Assembly (NCBI GenBank): GCA_900540385.1
Contig: UQFY01000001.1
Span: 62,001-126,000 of the forward strand
Length of the DNA: 64,000 bases
Reading direction: 5' to 3'
From: an uncultured Mollicutes bacterium
Lineage (GTDB): Bacteria > Bacillota_I > Bacilli_A > RFN20 > CAG-826
Below, piece by piece: positions 35,429 through 45,100 of this stretch. The position numbers and the translations under genes are program-made. Each line of letters begins with the position of its first letter. Position 1 is the first letter of the stretch. A model generated the notes under the pieces. The model made no database searches. It was not told the DNA's origin and saw only the letters and a list, made by a program, of their open reading frames with translations.

Positions 35429-35458
35429 TTTACATCTTTTTCTTTCCCTTTCCATAAT
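35429..35458 (+). promoter_or_regulatory. Promoter of the putative structured RNA / downstream gene
   Basis: TTTACA (35429-35434), 18-base spacer, CATAAT (35453-35458); each box matches consensus in 5 of 6 positions. Expected start of transcription is near 35465, shortly before the Alu-like hairpin. Confidence 0.5.
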
Positions 35459-35462
35459 AGGT

Positions 35463-35640
35463 CGAATTCAGGTGTGCTAGGTGGGGATTAGCATGTCTCA
35501 TTCTTTGAAATGTAGCCTTTGCTAAAAAGAAGCCTTTGAGATATGAATGTGAATCCGTTTTCCTTTCTTTCCTATGAAGAATTAAGGAAGATTGTTCAAA
35601 AAGGCGACGATTCTTTTTTGGCAAAGGCTACCTTGGCCTA
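35463..35640 (+). ncRNA. Putative structured RNA with SRP-Alu-like 5' end and long hairpin
   Basis: After a promoter the sequence reads GTGTGCTAGGTGGGGATTAG, with hairpin TGCTA/TAGCA (35475-35479 with 35489-35493). From memory this resembles the Alu-domain start of Gram-positive SRP RNA (GUGCUAGGUGGGGA...UAGC). A long inverted repeat follows: 35512-35530 pairs with 35612-35631 over about 19 bases with one bulge, and GCCTTTGA (35532-35539) pairs with TCAAAAAGGC further in. The universal SRP S-domain loop was not found, so it may be an SRP fragment, a novel RNA, or a regulatory leader that folds over the next start codon. The rest of 35191-35428 holds nothing I can identify. Confidence 0.4.
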
Positions 35641-36295
35641 TAAGAATCCTAACTATCAAAGAAGCATTTCATCCTTAGAAAAGCTCTTGCCTTCTTTTCC
35701 TTTGGCTATAGAGTTTCTTTATTTCCGTTCTCTTGCAAAAGTTCATCTTAAGGACAACGAGAGATATAAAGACCTAAACGATCCTCTTATCGCTCATGCA
35801 GAAGATCTTTTCGTTTTCTTTGAAACTCATCCTTCTTTTGAAGAGGTCCTTCAAAGGAATCTCTATCTAGCCTTTCTTTTATCTTATCTTCCTAACTATG
35901 GTAAGCAAGAATTGGTTTATGGCTACCCAAATAGCCTTTATGGGGCAGGGGTATACGATTATGCTCTGCTTATAAAGAGATATGGGTTAACTTCCCTAAG
36001 GAAAGAGTGCTCTAAATCCTTTCAAAAAGAAGGAGACGTACGTCATTTCTTCACCCTCTTAGAAAGAGAAACCCTTTCTTTGTTATTAGAGAATCCATTC
36101 ATAAAAGAAAAAGATTATCTAGAACATAGAAACATCAAAGGAAGATACCTAGAACTAAGAAAAGCCTCGATCAAAGAGAAAGAGAATATTCTCCATCATC
36201 TTCAAACGCTTGATTGCATAGAGGAAGTCTCCTCCCATCTTAATCTCCTTGAAGGAGGCTTCTTTCTCTACTCTTGCTTTTCCTTTGAAAAATAA
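35543..36295 (+). CDS. Hypothetical cytoplasmic protein
   Basis: 250 aa, not recognised. Soluble, largely helical, rich in Leu, Lys and Glu. The middle carries helices reminiscent of TPR-like packing (SISSLEKLLPSFPLAIEFLYFRSLAKVHL), but no clear repeat register. No ribosome site precedes ATG 35543, and the first 30 codons lie inside the predicted long RNA hairpin, so the true start could be later. No signal peptide. Confidence 0.5.
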   Translation: MNVNPFSFLSYEELRKIVQKGDDSFLAKATLAYKNPNYQRSISSLEKLLPSFPLAIEFLYFRSLAKVHLKDNERYKDLNDPLIAHAEDLFVFFETHPSFEEVLQRNLYLAFLLSYLPNYGKQELVYGYPNSLYGAGVYDYALLIKRYGLTSLRKECSKSFQKEGDVRHFFTLLERETLSLLLENPFIKEKDYLEHRNIKGRYLELRKASIKEKENILHHLQTLDCIEEVSSHLNLLEGGFFLYSCFSFEK

Positions 36296-36378
36296 TCGTT
36301 GAAATGATTTATCCCCTATGTATCATAAGATTGTAAAGGGGACAACCATATGAAAACATCAAAGGCGTTTTTTGCTTT
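36283..36378 (+). repeat. Promoter-plus-start block, copy 1 of a direct repeat
   Basis: About 96 bases are repeated at 39747-39843 with four substitutions and one inserted T. The block contains a promoter (TTGAAA 36299-36304, 16 bases, TATCAT 36321-36326), the AAAGGGG ribosome site and the first codons of the secreted protein. It marks a duplication of this locus. Confidence 0.85.
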
Positions 36379-37879
36379 ATTGAGTCTTCTCGTCTTTCCT
36401 TTGAGCCTTATTAGGCCAAACGAGACGATAGGGGATGTAAAGGAGGAGCTTTCCATTGCCCAAAAGCAGGACAGGTCGAGGAAATATCTGATGTCTCTTG
36501 ACCATCCTGATCTCAGCGTCTCCGACTCGGAGATTAACTACTCCGTTCGCCTACGCCCGGGAAATCAGGGAAACGTCGCTGCCTGCTCGTCTGGAGAGGC
36601 AACGGAATATTCCTTCAAATACATAAAAATGCTAGATTTGGTCGCCATCGATTCCGAAGGAAAAACTTATTACGGATATCCGTTTATCAACTCTAAGGGA
36701 GAAAAAGACGTTCTTCTCGAAGCTGATGGAATCCGATCGGTTTATTCTGAAAGTACGGAGCAATTTGAATTTGCGTCTATACCGATTACAATAACAAAAC
36801 CCGACACTAGGATTCCAACGGAGCCGGTAGTATATCCTTTAATGAAAATCGTTTCTGAATTAGCGAATTTCGATGATGTTCAGGGAATAGCTAAAATCGT
36901 GGTTGATGTTCCAGACATTATCATCGACGGCCCGATTAATTTCTTTCTTTATTCTCTTAAACTAAAAATGATATTAGCTGACTATGTTATGAATAAAACA
37001 GCGAAATATCAGCCAGAAGGCCCGATTAATGGCCAAGGAACAAATGACTTTGATGAATGGGTCTTTGGGATCAATTACACAAAATCCGAAGGCTTTCAGG
37101 CGGGGCGAGGGAATTTTAAAAATAATGGTTGCGGCATTATCGCCATCTATAACATGCTTTTCCAGTCGGGGGCTAAACCTGATTTAGCATCGATTATCGC
37201 TTTGACTCAACTGTGTAATGCCGATCTTGTGTTGGGTGCATTTGGCGTAAATCCAATTAACAAAGAAATTATCGATGAAGTTCGTATTGGCGCAAAAATT
37301 CTTTACGAAAGCGTGCTTGCTTCATTGGTTGAAACGGTTATGCTTCAGGTTGCCCAGATCATTTATGAAAACATGATTAAGAAGATAATTGAAGAACCTT
37401 GGTGGGTTTGTTTTATGATTGGGACATGTCCTGCGCTTGCGGGGCTTGTCGTTGAAACTATTTTAGTTTCTTTAAGGGCGACTTTTGTTGCAGCGAATCT
37501 TATCTTGCATTTTGTAGATGATTATTTAAGAAATCTTGGGGACTTGTCGCAAGTGGTTCGTTTCTTTCTCGGGAACCAATATACACAAATTGATTGCCTA
37601 AACTTGGAAGATTTTATTAATAACGTTATCGATTATAGTCAAGGAGTGATTACTTTTTGGAATGAACTCAATAATGATGGAAAGCCTGATGTTCTTCAAG
37701 GGGCTCACACTGTTTACGTGGAGAAGAGCTCTTCTTTTCAACTCTCCGTTTATAATTATGGTAACAAAGAAACGAAGGCAGCTATATTTCCATTGATATC
37801 ATTAAATTGGGAAAAACCTTTTGGTGAGGGAACTCAATATATTTATGGCTATGTTTGGAAGAAGGCGGAAGAATCATGA
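36350..37879 (+). CDS. Secreted C39-like (papain-fold) protein
   Basis: 509 aa with a signal peptide (FFALLSLLVFPLSLI). The segment FKNNGCGIIAIYNML places a probable catalytic Cys at residue 261, and GAHTVYVEK places a His near 453, the order found in C39/papain-like peptidases. Between them is an unusual hydrophobic stretch (about 353-390) that could insert in the membrane. The first 300 bases of the gene are GC-richer than the rest, suggesting a mosaic origin. It overlaps the first of a row of lipoprotein genes (ATGA). Peptidase activity is inferred. Confidence 0.6.
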   Translation: MKTSKAFFALLSLLVFPLSLIRPNETIGDVKEELSIAQKQDRSRKYLMSLDHPDLSVSDSEINYSVRLRPGNQGNVAACSSGEATEYSFKYIKMLDLVAIDSEGKTYYGYPFINSKGEKDVLLEADGIRSVYSESTEQFEFASIPITITKPDTRIPTEPVVYPLMKIVSELANFDDVQGIAKIVVDVPDIIIDGPINFFLYSLKLKMILADYVMNKTAKYQPEGPINGQGTNDFDEWVFGINYTKSEGFQAGRGNFKNNGCGIIAIYNMLFQSGAKPDLASIIALTQLCNADLVLGAFGVNPINKEIIDEVRIGAKILYESVLASLVETVMLQVAQIIYENMIKKIIEEPWWVCFMIGTCPALAGLVVETILVSLRATFVAANLILHFVDDYLRNLGDLSQVVRFFLGNQYTQIDCLNLEDFINNVIDYSQGVITFWNELNNDGKPDVLQGAHTVYVEKSSSFQLSVYNYGNKETKAAIFPLISLNWEKPFGEGTQYIYGYVWKKAEES

Positions 37880-38568
37880 GAAAAAGCGTCATTCGTTTCT
37901 TAATGGGCACTTGCTGCCTTCCTTTCTCCCTTTCTTCATGCGCCACTACTCCTATTAGTTTGCTTGAAACCTTCACAAGATACAAAACGGAGGATGGCGT
38001 GCTGATTCTTGATTGTGAAGCCTCTATTATTTCAGGATATGGAAAAGTGAAACTTGGGGACGAATATGAGAACATACGATGGAGTAAGGATCGAAGTGAA
38101 TATTTACTGGCGCTCCAATTTGATGATGGAGACTATATTACATTCCATTTAGACTTCGTCAATGTAGGTGAGACTTATTCCAAAGATAGAATATCCATCG
38201 GAAATGGCAGGACTTCCGATAAAGACGTACGACTGCTTCCTCTCCTAAATTGGTCCTCGACAATATTGAAAGAAAGAAGCTTAACGGAAGAAGAAATTGA
38301 CGCTCGTTACTTCGTAGATGTCTACTTTACGAACAAGAAACTAGGGCTAAAGTTAGCTTCCAAAGATACTATCGGAGAATTCTCGGACGGAACCTATGTT
38401 TCCATTTTAAACGAAGATAAGAGCTTTCTTTTAAAACGAAAAGGCTATTCGGCAGTTTCTACGGGGAACTATTCAAATACAAAAGAACGCCTTTACCTTA
38501 CTTTTAAGAAGGACCCTCTTTTTTCTTTAACTGGTAAGAGAATTGCATTTGAGGTGACGATAAAATGA
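37876..38568 (+). CDS. Lipoprotein, paralogue 1
   Basis: 230 aa from ATG 37876 in the ATGA overlap. The lipobox is LSSCA near residue 22. The mature domain shares a pattern with three neighbours: 'YxxxDGVLxxxC', a Gly-Lys-rich turn, and TEEEIDARYFVDVYF. No known family recognised. The set sits beside a C39-like secreted protein, so immunity or scavenging partners are possible, but this is conjecture. Confidence 0.65.
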   Translation: MRKSVIRFLMGTCCLPFSLSSCATTPISLLETFTRYKTEDGVLILDCEASIISGYGKVKLGDEYENIRWSKDRSEYLLALQFDDGDYITFHLDFVNVGETYSKDRISIGNGRTSDKDVRLLPLLNWSSTILKERSLTEEEIDARYFVDVYFTNKKLGLKLASKDTIGEFSDGTYVSILNEDKSFLLKRKGYSAVSTGNYSNTKERLYLTFKKDPLFSLTGKRIAFEVTIK

Positions 38569-39284
38569 GAAATCTAATGAAACGGTTAAGCAAGATTCTT
38601 AATTTGGCTTTTCTTTCCACTGGTTTTTTCCTTAGCTCCTGTTCCTCTCAAGAGATGAACCCTTACGCTTTTTTTGAACCTTTCTCTCAATACCGATCAG
38701 ATGATGGGATACTTACTTTTAACGTGCAATTCTCAGACAAATCTGGCAAAGGGATGGTTAAATTAAATAACGAAAATCTAAACTTTGTTTGGAGTAGATA
38801 CAAACCTAACTACGGCATCTGCTTAGATTTAGAAAACGGAGAGAGGATTTTTCTTGAATTGCATTCTATAAAAAAGAATGATGGAACCTATTCCCAAGAG
38901 AAGATTCTAGCTACAGCAGTAGATATAACGGATATAGAAGTAAAAACCGACTTCATTGGCTACTCTTCCTCCATTTCAAAAGAAAAAGAGCTATCTGATG
39001 AAGAAATCGATGTGAATAAGTTTATTTTTGTTGGATTTAGAAACTCGTATATCTTTTATTTATTCTTTAAATACTCAGAAAAAGAAGAAGCTTATGTAAG
39101 TGGGGGATACCTTCTGTCTTTTGGGGATGAGAAATCTTTTCTTATTTCTAGAAAAGGTCATCAGGAAGAAACAAGAGGACATTATGAAGTATCAAGAAAG
39201 TTTCTTTATCTTGATTTTAAGGAAGACGAACTTTTTGATGCGAAAGGAAGAAATATTCCTTTTTTCTTGGAGGAAGTCTTATGA
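38565..39284 (+). CDS. Lipoprotein, paralogue 2
   Basis: 239 aa, lipobox LSSCS near residue 25. Same layout as the previous protein: YRSDDGILTFNV, SGKGMVKL, then LSDEEIDVNKFIFVGF. It starts in an ATGA overlap with paralogue 1 and ends in one with paralogue 3, so the row is one operon. Function unknown. Confidence 0.65.
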   Translation: MRNLMKRLSKILNLAFLSTGFFLSSCSSQEMNPYAFFEPFSQYRSDDGILTFNVQFSDKSGKGMVKLNNENLNFVWSRYKPNYGICLDLENGERIFLELHSIKKNDGTYSQEKILATAVDITDIEVKTDFIGYSSSISKEKELSDEEIDVNKFIFVGFRNSYIFYLFFKYSEKEEAYVSGGYLLSFGDEKSFLISRKGHQEETRGHYEVSRKFLYLDFKEDELFDAKGRNIPFFLEEVL

Positions 39285-39703
39285 AAATCAAAAGACTGCT
39301 CAGTATTGTTTTTGTCCCTCTTCTTTTGCTTTTTTCCTGTAATTTGCCCACGAATGAAACCGTTAAAGTCGAAGAACTACTAGGAACGAATACAAAATGG
39401 ATTAGTGATGATGGAATGATCGTTTTCTATGTAGAAGGAAAAGATAGGGCGGGCAAAGGAAAAATATTTGTCAAAGAAGAATATGAGCCTTTCCTTTGGA
39501 CGTACGCTTCAGGAAAAATGAACGTCACAATCGGTAAGAATTCTCTCCCTACCAGTTTCTCTATTTCCCCGATTAAAAACTCATCTTTCCAAGTAGAAAA
39601 GGAAGAATTATTTATCTCTGCGAACGCACCTTATGCAGATTCTGCTTATAAATATTGGCGTACTCGCTTATGGAAAGACAAAATAAGCTATTTTGATAAA
39701 TGA
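39281..39703 (+). CDS. Lipoprotein, short paralogue 3
   Basis: 140 aa, lipobox LFSCN near residue 20. It keeps the opening module (WISDDGMIVFYV, AGKGKIFV) but ends where the others carry the EEIDAR region, so it is about 90 residues shorter. Either a truncated copy or a minimal version. Start in an ATGA overlap. Confidence 0.6.
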   Translation: MKIKRLLSIVFVPLLLLFSCNLPTNETVKVEELLGTNTKWISDDGMIVFYVEGKDRAGKGKIFVKEEYEPFLWTYASGKMNVTIGKNSLPTSFSISPIKNSSFQVEKEELFISANAPYADSAYKYWRTRLWKDKISYFDK

Positions 39704-39746
39704 TCCTATTCTTTGGAAAGATTTTGGCTTTGCAAGTTTGTTAATT

Positions 39747-39843
39747 CTTTGAAAAATAATCGTTGAAATGATTTATCCTCTATGTATCATAAGATTGTAA
39801 AGGGAATAACCATATGAAAACATCGAAGGCGTTTTTTTGCTTT
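39747..39843 (+). repeat. Promoter-plus-start block, copy 2 of a direct repeat
   Basis: Second copy of the 36283-36378 block, including promoter, ribosome site and first codons. An extra T in the T run of the coding part (seven instead of six) changes the frame. It shows that a second copy of the secreted-protein gene once stood here. Confidence 0.85.
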
Positions 39844-39864
39844 GTGGAACCTTATTATGCTTAA
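39814..39864 (+). pseudogene. Remnant of a second C39-like secreted protein gene
   Basis: ATG 39814 begins like the gene at 36350 (MKTSKAFF) but the frame shifts after an extra T and stops after 16 codons. No further similarity to the full gene follows before the next lipoprotein. It is a decayed 5' end left after deletion of the body. Confidence 0.7.
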
Positions 39865-39927
39865 GAAGATGATAAGTGAGACGAAAAAGGAACGATATAT
39901 CTTTGCTTGCCTTGGGAGAGAAAAACA

Positions 39928-40623
39928 ATGAGCTTAAGAAGAATAAAAACTCTCCCTTTGTTGTTTATATTCTTACCTTTTTCTCTTTGCTCATGCTCTA
40001 AAAGTCCTATCACTTTCTTTAATTCCTTTAGTAGATATGTTTCGGAAGATGACGTCATGATTTTAGAATGCCAGCTTAATAAGAAATCCGGTTTTGGCAA
40101 ATTAAAAATCGACAATAAATATGAAATATTTGAATGGGGATTTAACCGGAATGGATACGGACTATGGGCGAGAGCGGGGGAGGATATCTTGCTTTCTTTT
40201 TCCATCGAATTTCCTAAAAACCATGGCTTCACCCTTACAAGAAATGAAATAATCATATCCCGCGATCATCTCAACGGGTATATGAACGTCTTGCCTGAGC
40301 TTGCCAATTGGACTTCCACGATTTCTAAAGAAAAAGATCTTTCTGACGAAGAGATTGATGCTAGATATTGCACGAACGTCCTCTTTGAAAACAAAGACCT
40401 TAACTTTCGTTTCTATCTTGATAAAATTGGCGTCTTACTCGATGGAAAATTTACCCTCATCTTGAATGAAGACAACACTTTCTATTTGAAAAGAGACTAC
40501 GCAAAAAGAGGGGGAGGAACGTATCAAACAACGAAAGATTGTTTATATCTCTCTTTCGTTAGAGACGATCTTTTTAATTCCGCGGGAGAAACTGTCCCGT
40601 TTAAAATGATTGATAGAGACTAA
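39928..40623 (+). CDS. Lipoprotein, paralogue 4
   Basis: 231 aa from ATG 39928 (GGGAGAG upstream; an in-frame ATG at 39907 is less likely). The lipobox is LCSCS near residue 22. Closest in layout to paralogue 1: YVSEDDVMILEC, SGFGKLKI, LSDEEIDARYCTNVLF. It sits after the decayed second secreted-protein gene, where paralogue 1 sits after the intact one, supporting duplication of the two-gene unit. Confidence 0.65.
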   Translation: MSLRRIKTLPLLFIFLPFSLCSCSKSPITFFNSFSRYVSEDDVMILECQLNKKSGFGKLKIDNKYEIFEWGFNRNGYGLWARAGEDILLSFSIEFPKNHGFTLTRNEIIISRDHLNGYMNVLPELANWTSTISKEKDLSDEEIDARYCTNVLFENKDLNFRFYLDKIGVLLDGKFTLILNEDNTFYLKRDYAKRGGGTYQTTKDCLYLSFVRDDLFNSAGETVPFKMIDRD

Positions 40624-40742
40624 AAACATAATCATTGGTTCTTTCTAGAAGAACGATGAAGGGCGATGGCAATTCATAAAGGAATGCCTTTGATAAATGA
40701 TGACATCTACTCTTCCTAGCCTCTTTTTGCTAGTATATTGAT

Positions 40743-42194
40743 GTGAAAAACTATCTTTCGATTTTAGACAATCTGCCTTCTACTATCCTCCAAAGAGGTA
40801 AAGAATATTTTCAAGAAGGCAAAGTGAAAGATTTTCAATACGTAAATGGGGAATGTTCCGCAAACATCGAAGGAAAAGAAAAATATCACGCCTCCTTACG
40901 TTTAAATGACGATGGGTCATTTTCTTATCACTGTTCTTGCCCTTATCCCCATCTTTGTAAGCATGTTGTTGCTTTAGCATACATGGCAAACGAAGAAGAT
41001 AAAAAGAAATATCAAAATATCTATGCGGAGCTTCTTTCCAAAATCCGTTCCGTTTCTTTTTCAGAATCTTTAGAAGAATTTAAAGGCCTTCCTTACAAGA
41101 TAAATGGCTTTTCTAGCCAATTAAACGAGGAAGAGAGAAAGAAACTGATTATTCTTTATCTTACCAACATGGCAAAAGTCCTTCCTTTCTTTGAGAATGG
41201 AAATATCGTGGAACGTATCTCTTTATTCGAAGAGAAAAAGAAATGGAATGACGCTTATTTAGAAGAAATTATTCAAGGCGTTCTATTATCTTTAAAAGAT
41301 GATTTAGAGGGCAGTCTTCGTTTCCTAACTTCTCTTCTAAAAGAAGAAAGAACGTCCTCTTTCATTCAACGTTACCTAGTGCGTGGAGATATCTCTAATG
41401 AAGCACAAGCTAAGAATTGCCTCGTTTGCCTTTCAGGAAAGAATCTTCCTCATAAATTATTGCCTGAATTCGTTCTTCTTTTAGCAAAGAAGTCTCCTCG
41501 TCTTTTACTGGAAAAAGACCTACGTAACGCCATCAATTTCTATAAAGAAGAAAGAGATGGGAATGATGTCTCTTTCCTTTTAAAGCTTCTTTTCGTTAGG
41601 GGAGGGGAAGAATCCCTCCGCGAAGAGGATTTCATTTTCCTTCAAAAGATGGGTCTAACGAATGATGCAAGAGAACTTGCTCTTTCCATTCTTAAGAAGT
41701 CTGAGGATTTATCCTCCTACCTTCGTTACCGCAAGATGTTTTCTCCTTCAGAATTCCTTCGCGTTTCTTATGAGCTAGAGAATATTATTCGTTATAAGAA
41801 ATTCAAAAATGCTGCTCTTCTTATCGACGGGAAAGAATATTTCCCTGATCTTTATGAAGATTTCTCTTACGCCCTTCTCTCTCCAAAAGATATCTTTCTT
41901 CTCAAGGATTTCTTAAAAGAAAAGAAAGAGATTTCTCATCTTGTTCAGATGTCTCATCGAAGACTAGAGATGGAGTTTAAGAAAAAGAAGAGAAACAAAG
42001 AATATTTCTTCTATCTTCTTTTCCTGGATTTCTATCAAGACGATTCTCTTTCTTATTATCTATTGTCCAATGAAGTCAAAGAAGACATATCTGAATCCTA
42101 TTGGAAAGGAATATGGCTCTATCTTCTTGAAAGAAATCATCTTCTAGGACGTATCTCTTTTTATCCCTATGAAGGAGTGTCCCCATGTTTTTAA
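40743..42194 (+). CDS. SWIM zinc-finger protein paired with SNF2 ATPase
   Basis: 483 aa. The SWIM zinc finger CSCPYPHLCKH lies near residue 60; the remaining helical region is typical of proteins encoded next to SNF2 ATPases. It starts at GTG with an extended -10 (TGcTAGTAT) ending six bases upstream, so the transcript probably begins at or next to the start codon. It overlaps the SNF2 gene by 10 bases, implying a two-protein complex in DNA metabolism. Confidence 0.8.
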   Translation: MKNYLSILDNLPSTILQRGKEYFQEGKVKDFQYVNGECSANIEGKEKYHASLRLNDDGSFSYHCSCPYPHLCKHVVALAYMANEEDKKKYQNIYAELLSKIRSVSFSESLEEFKGLPYKINGFSSQLNEEERKKLIILYLTNMAKVLPFFENGNIVERISLFEEKKKWNDAYLEEIIQGVLLSLKDDLEGSLRFLTSLLKEERTSSFIQRYLVRGDISNEAQAKNCLVCLSGKNLPHKLLPEFVLLLAKKSPRLLLEKDLRNAINFYKEERDGNDVSFLLKLLFVRGGEESLREEDFIFLQKMGLTNDARELALSILKKSEDLSSYLRYRKMFSPSEFLRVSYELENIIRYKKFKNAALLIDGKEYFPDLYEDFSYALLSPKDIFLLKDFLKEKKEISHLVQMSHRRLEMEFKKKKRNKEYFFYLLFLDFYQDDSLSYYLLSNEVKEDISESYWKGIWLYLLERNHLLGRISFYPYEGVSPCF

Positions 42195-45100
42195 GAAGAA
42201 ACAAAGAAAAAGGGGTAGAGAGGGTGAAGGATTATCTAACCTTCTATGGGGTAAAAGATGTTTTAAACGATCTTGAAAAAGGGAAATATCATCTCTGTTT
42301 CCAATATAACCAAACGAAGGAATGCTTAATTTATAACGCTTATTGGAGTGATTATTCTTTTCTTCCGAGAAACACTTTCATTGAGATAGAAGTCTCTTCG
42401 AATGGTCTTCTTTTAGAAGAGGAGCCAGACATCTATCAAATGGCTCTTTACGTTTATCTTTTTCAACTCGAGAATGAATTGGATATAGAAACGCTTAAGA
42501 AACGTTATTTAAGTATTCTTCCTCTTCTTAAGGAAGCCCCATCCTTAGAAGAAAAAGAACAGCTTGAACGTAGCAAACTCCGCCAAGAATTCCTCTCTCT
42601 TTTCGATGAAAAAGGCGGGGATAGCCCTCTTCCTTTAAATGAACCTTCGAGTGGAAAATGGGAACTTATTACCCGTTTCCAACAAAAAGAGGGGAGATAT
42701 GCGCTTTCTTTGGAGATGTGGGATGGGGAAGAAAAGAAAATACCTATCTCGCCCATTATTCCTTTCTTAGAGAAATATTCTGAAGAAGGAGCGTATTTCT
42801 ACCATGCTTCGCTATATTCTTTAGAACATCGTTTCTTCTTAGAAAAGGGACAAAGAATCTTAGGATACCTTGTCGCATTAACGCGTGGGAAAAACGATTC
42901 TTTTTCGAGTGAGATTCTTCTAGATGAGGAAGAATTTGGGGATATGGTGGAAATCCTTTTAGGGGAGAACCTCTATCTTAATGGGGAAAGCTATTATGTG
43001 ATGAAGGATTCTCTTAAAGCGGGTTTCCGTTATAAAAATAACGGAGACGTGGAGTTAATTCCGCCCATTGAGGAATATAAACGTTGTCATTCTTTGCTAT
43101 TGCATAATGGTCTTCTTTATTTTGATGATTACTCCTATGTTGTCACCCTTTATCGTTTTGCAAATTTAACATCTAAAAAGGTCTTTGCTTTCTTCTTAAA
43201 ACATGGTTTAAAGGACGCGTCTTTAGTAAACGACATCCTTAAAAAGAAAATGGTTCTTTCTTCTTCTTTGAAAAACGAGGATATAGCAGATCGTTTTCAA
43301 ATCAATCTATATGTGGATATATCGGATAATGGTTCCCTTTCTTTTAAAACGGTCTATCTTCTTTGTGAAAGAAAAGTGAAGAAAGAAGAAGCAGTGCTTA
43401 ACGTTTCCTTTGGAAGTGAGATTGCTCTTTACTTGGCCGAATTAGAAAACCTTGGTGGGAAAGAAGAGGGTATCCAAGATAATCAAAAAGAAGCCTTGAA
43501 GTTCCTTCAAAGCGATCTTTCTTCCTTGAAAAAGAAAGCGAAAATCTTTCTCTCAAAGAAGCTATCTCGAAGCAAAATCACCCATATGGGTGCCATATCT
43601 TTGCATATTGAACGTCATGAAGATTGGCTTTCTTTGAATGTGAAATCGAAGAATTTCTCTTCCGAGCAACTTTCATTGATACTCGAAGCCTATCGTAAGA
43701 AAAAAACCTATCTTCTTTTAGGAGAAAATATCATTCTCCTTGATGATCCAAAGATACAAGAATTAAACGAAATCAAGCAAAAAGAGAAACTAGACCGCTC
43801 TTTTGGTAAAGAGAACATGGCTTTCTCTGAAGCTTTCCGCCTCGAAAATGAATACGGGGATGGCCAGATTAAACTAGAGAAAGACTCTTCCTTAAAAGAA
43901 GCCTTCCTTTCCTTAAAGAACTTTAAAGAAAACAAAGTGGAACTAAAACCTTCTATTGAGAAAGTCCTTCGCCCTTATCAAAGAATTGCGGTTCAATGGT
44001 TAGATTGTCTCTATGAAAATCATCTTGGTGGCATTCTTGCAGACGATATGGGATTAGGAAAAACATTAGAGACCATAGCCTTCTTATCTGCTTTAAAGAA
44101 AAACGAACCATCTCTGATCATTGCGCCAAAAAGCGTTATCTATAACTGGGAAAAAGAGTTCCATACTTGGGATAAAGAAACAAAAGTCATTGTGATTGAC
44201 GGTTCAAGAGACAAGAGATTAGAAATCATCTCCTCCATAAAGAAAGATGAAAAGGTCATATACATTACCTCTTATGATTCATTAAGAAATGATTTATCAA
44301 GCTATCTTCCTCATCATTTCGATACGCTTATCACCGATGAAGCCCAATTGATTAAGAACTATTCTGCTCTTAAATCGAAAGCGGTCCGTAACATATCTTC
44401 TTACACTCGTTTTGCTTTAACGGGAACTCCAATTGAGAATTCCATGGGGGACCTATGGTCGATTTTCGATTTCTTGATGCCAAATTACTTGAATACATAT
44501 GGTATTTTCAAACAACGTTATATTCTGGCGGGGAATCAAGAAGAGGCACGTTCCTCTTTAAGAAAAAGAATTACGCCATTCTTGCTCAGAAGAACGAAGA
44601 AAGAGGTTCTAAAGGAATTACCACAAAAAGTGACGGAGGTGGTTACTTTAACAATGGATGAAGAATCGAGGATCCTTTATTCATCTGTTTTAGAAAAAGC
44701 CAAGAAAGAATTACAAAAGAGTAAAGAAAACATCGCCGAGAACCATGATCGTTTCTCCTCCTTCTCTTTCCTACCTGTGTTAACTTCTCTCCGAGAAATC
44801 TGCGTTAATCCATCCTCATTCTTTGAAAATATTAAAGGCATGTCGACGAAATTCTCCTATGTTACGGAATATGCGGAAAAGAGCATTTCCAATGGCCATA
44901 AGCTTTTGATTTTCTCTTCCTTTACGAAGGTATTAGACAACCTTCGTGACCTTTTAAAAGATGAAGGCATTGCTTCTTATTATATTTATGGAGAAGTGGA
45001 TGCTAAAAAACGACTCGAATTGTCTAATAAATTCAACAAAGAAAAAGACGTGTCTGTGATGCTCGTTTCTTTAAAAGCAGGGGGGACGGGTCTTAATTTA

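Noticed and set aside
35463..35640. Complete SRP RNA gene
   Set aside because: Only the Alu-like head and a long hairpin are present. The conserved S-domain loop with its GGAA-type tip was not found, so a full SRP call is not supported.
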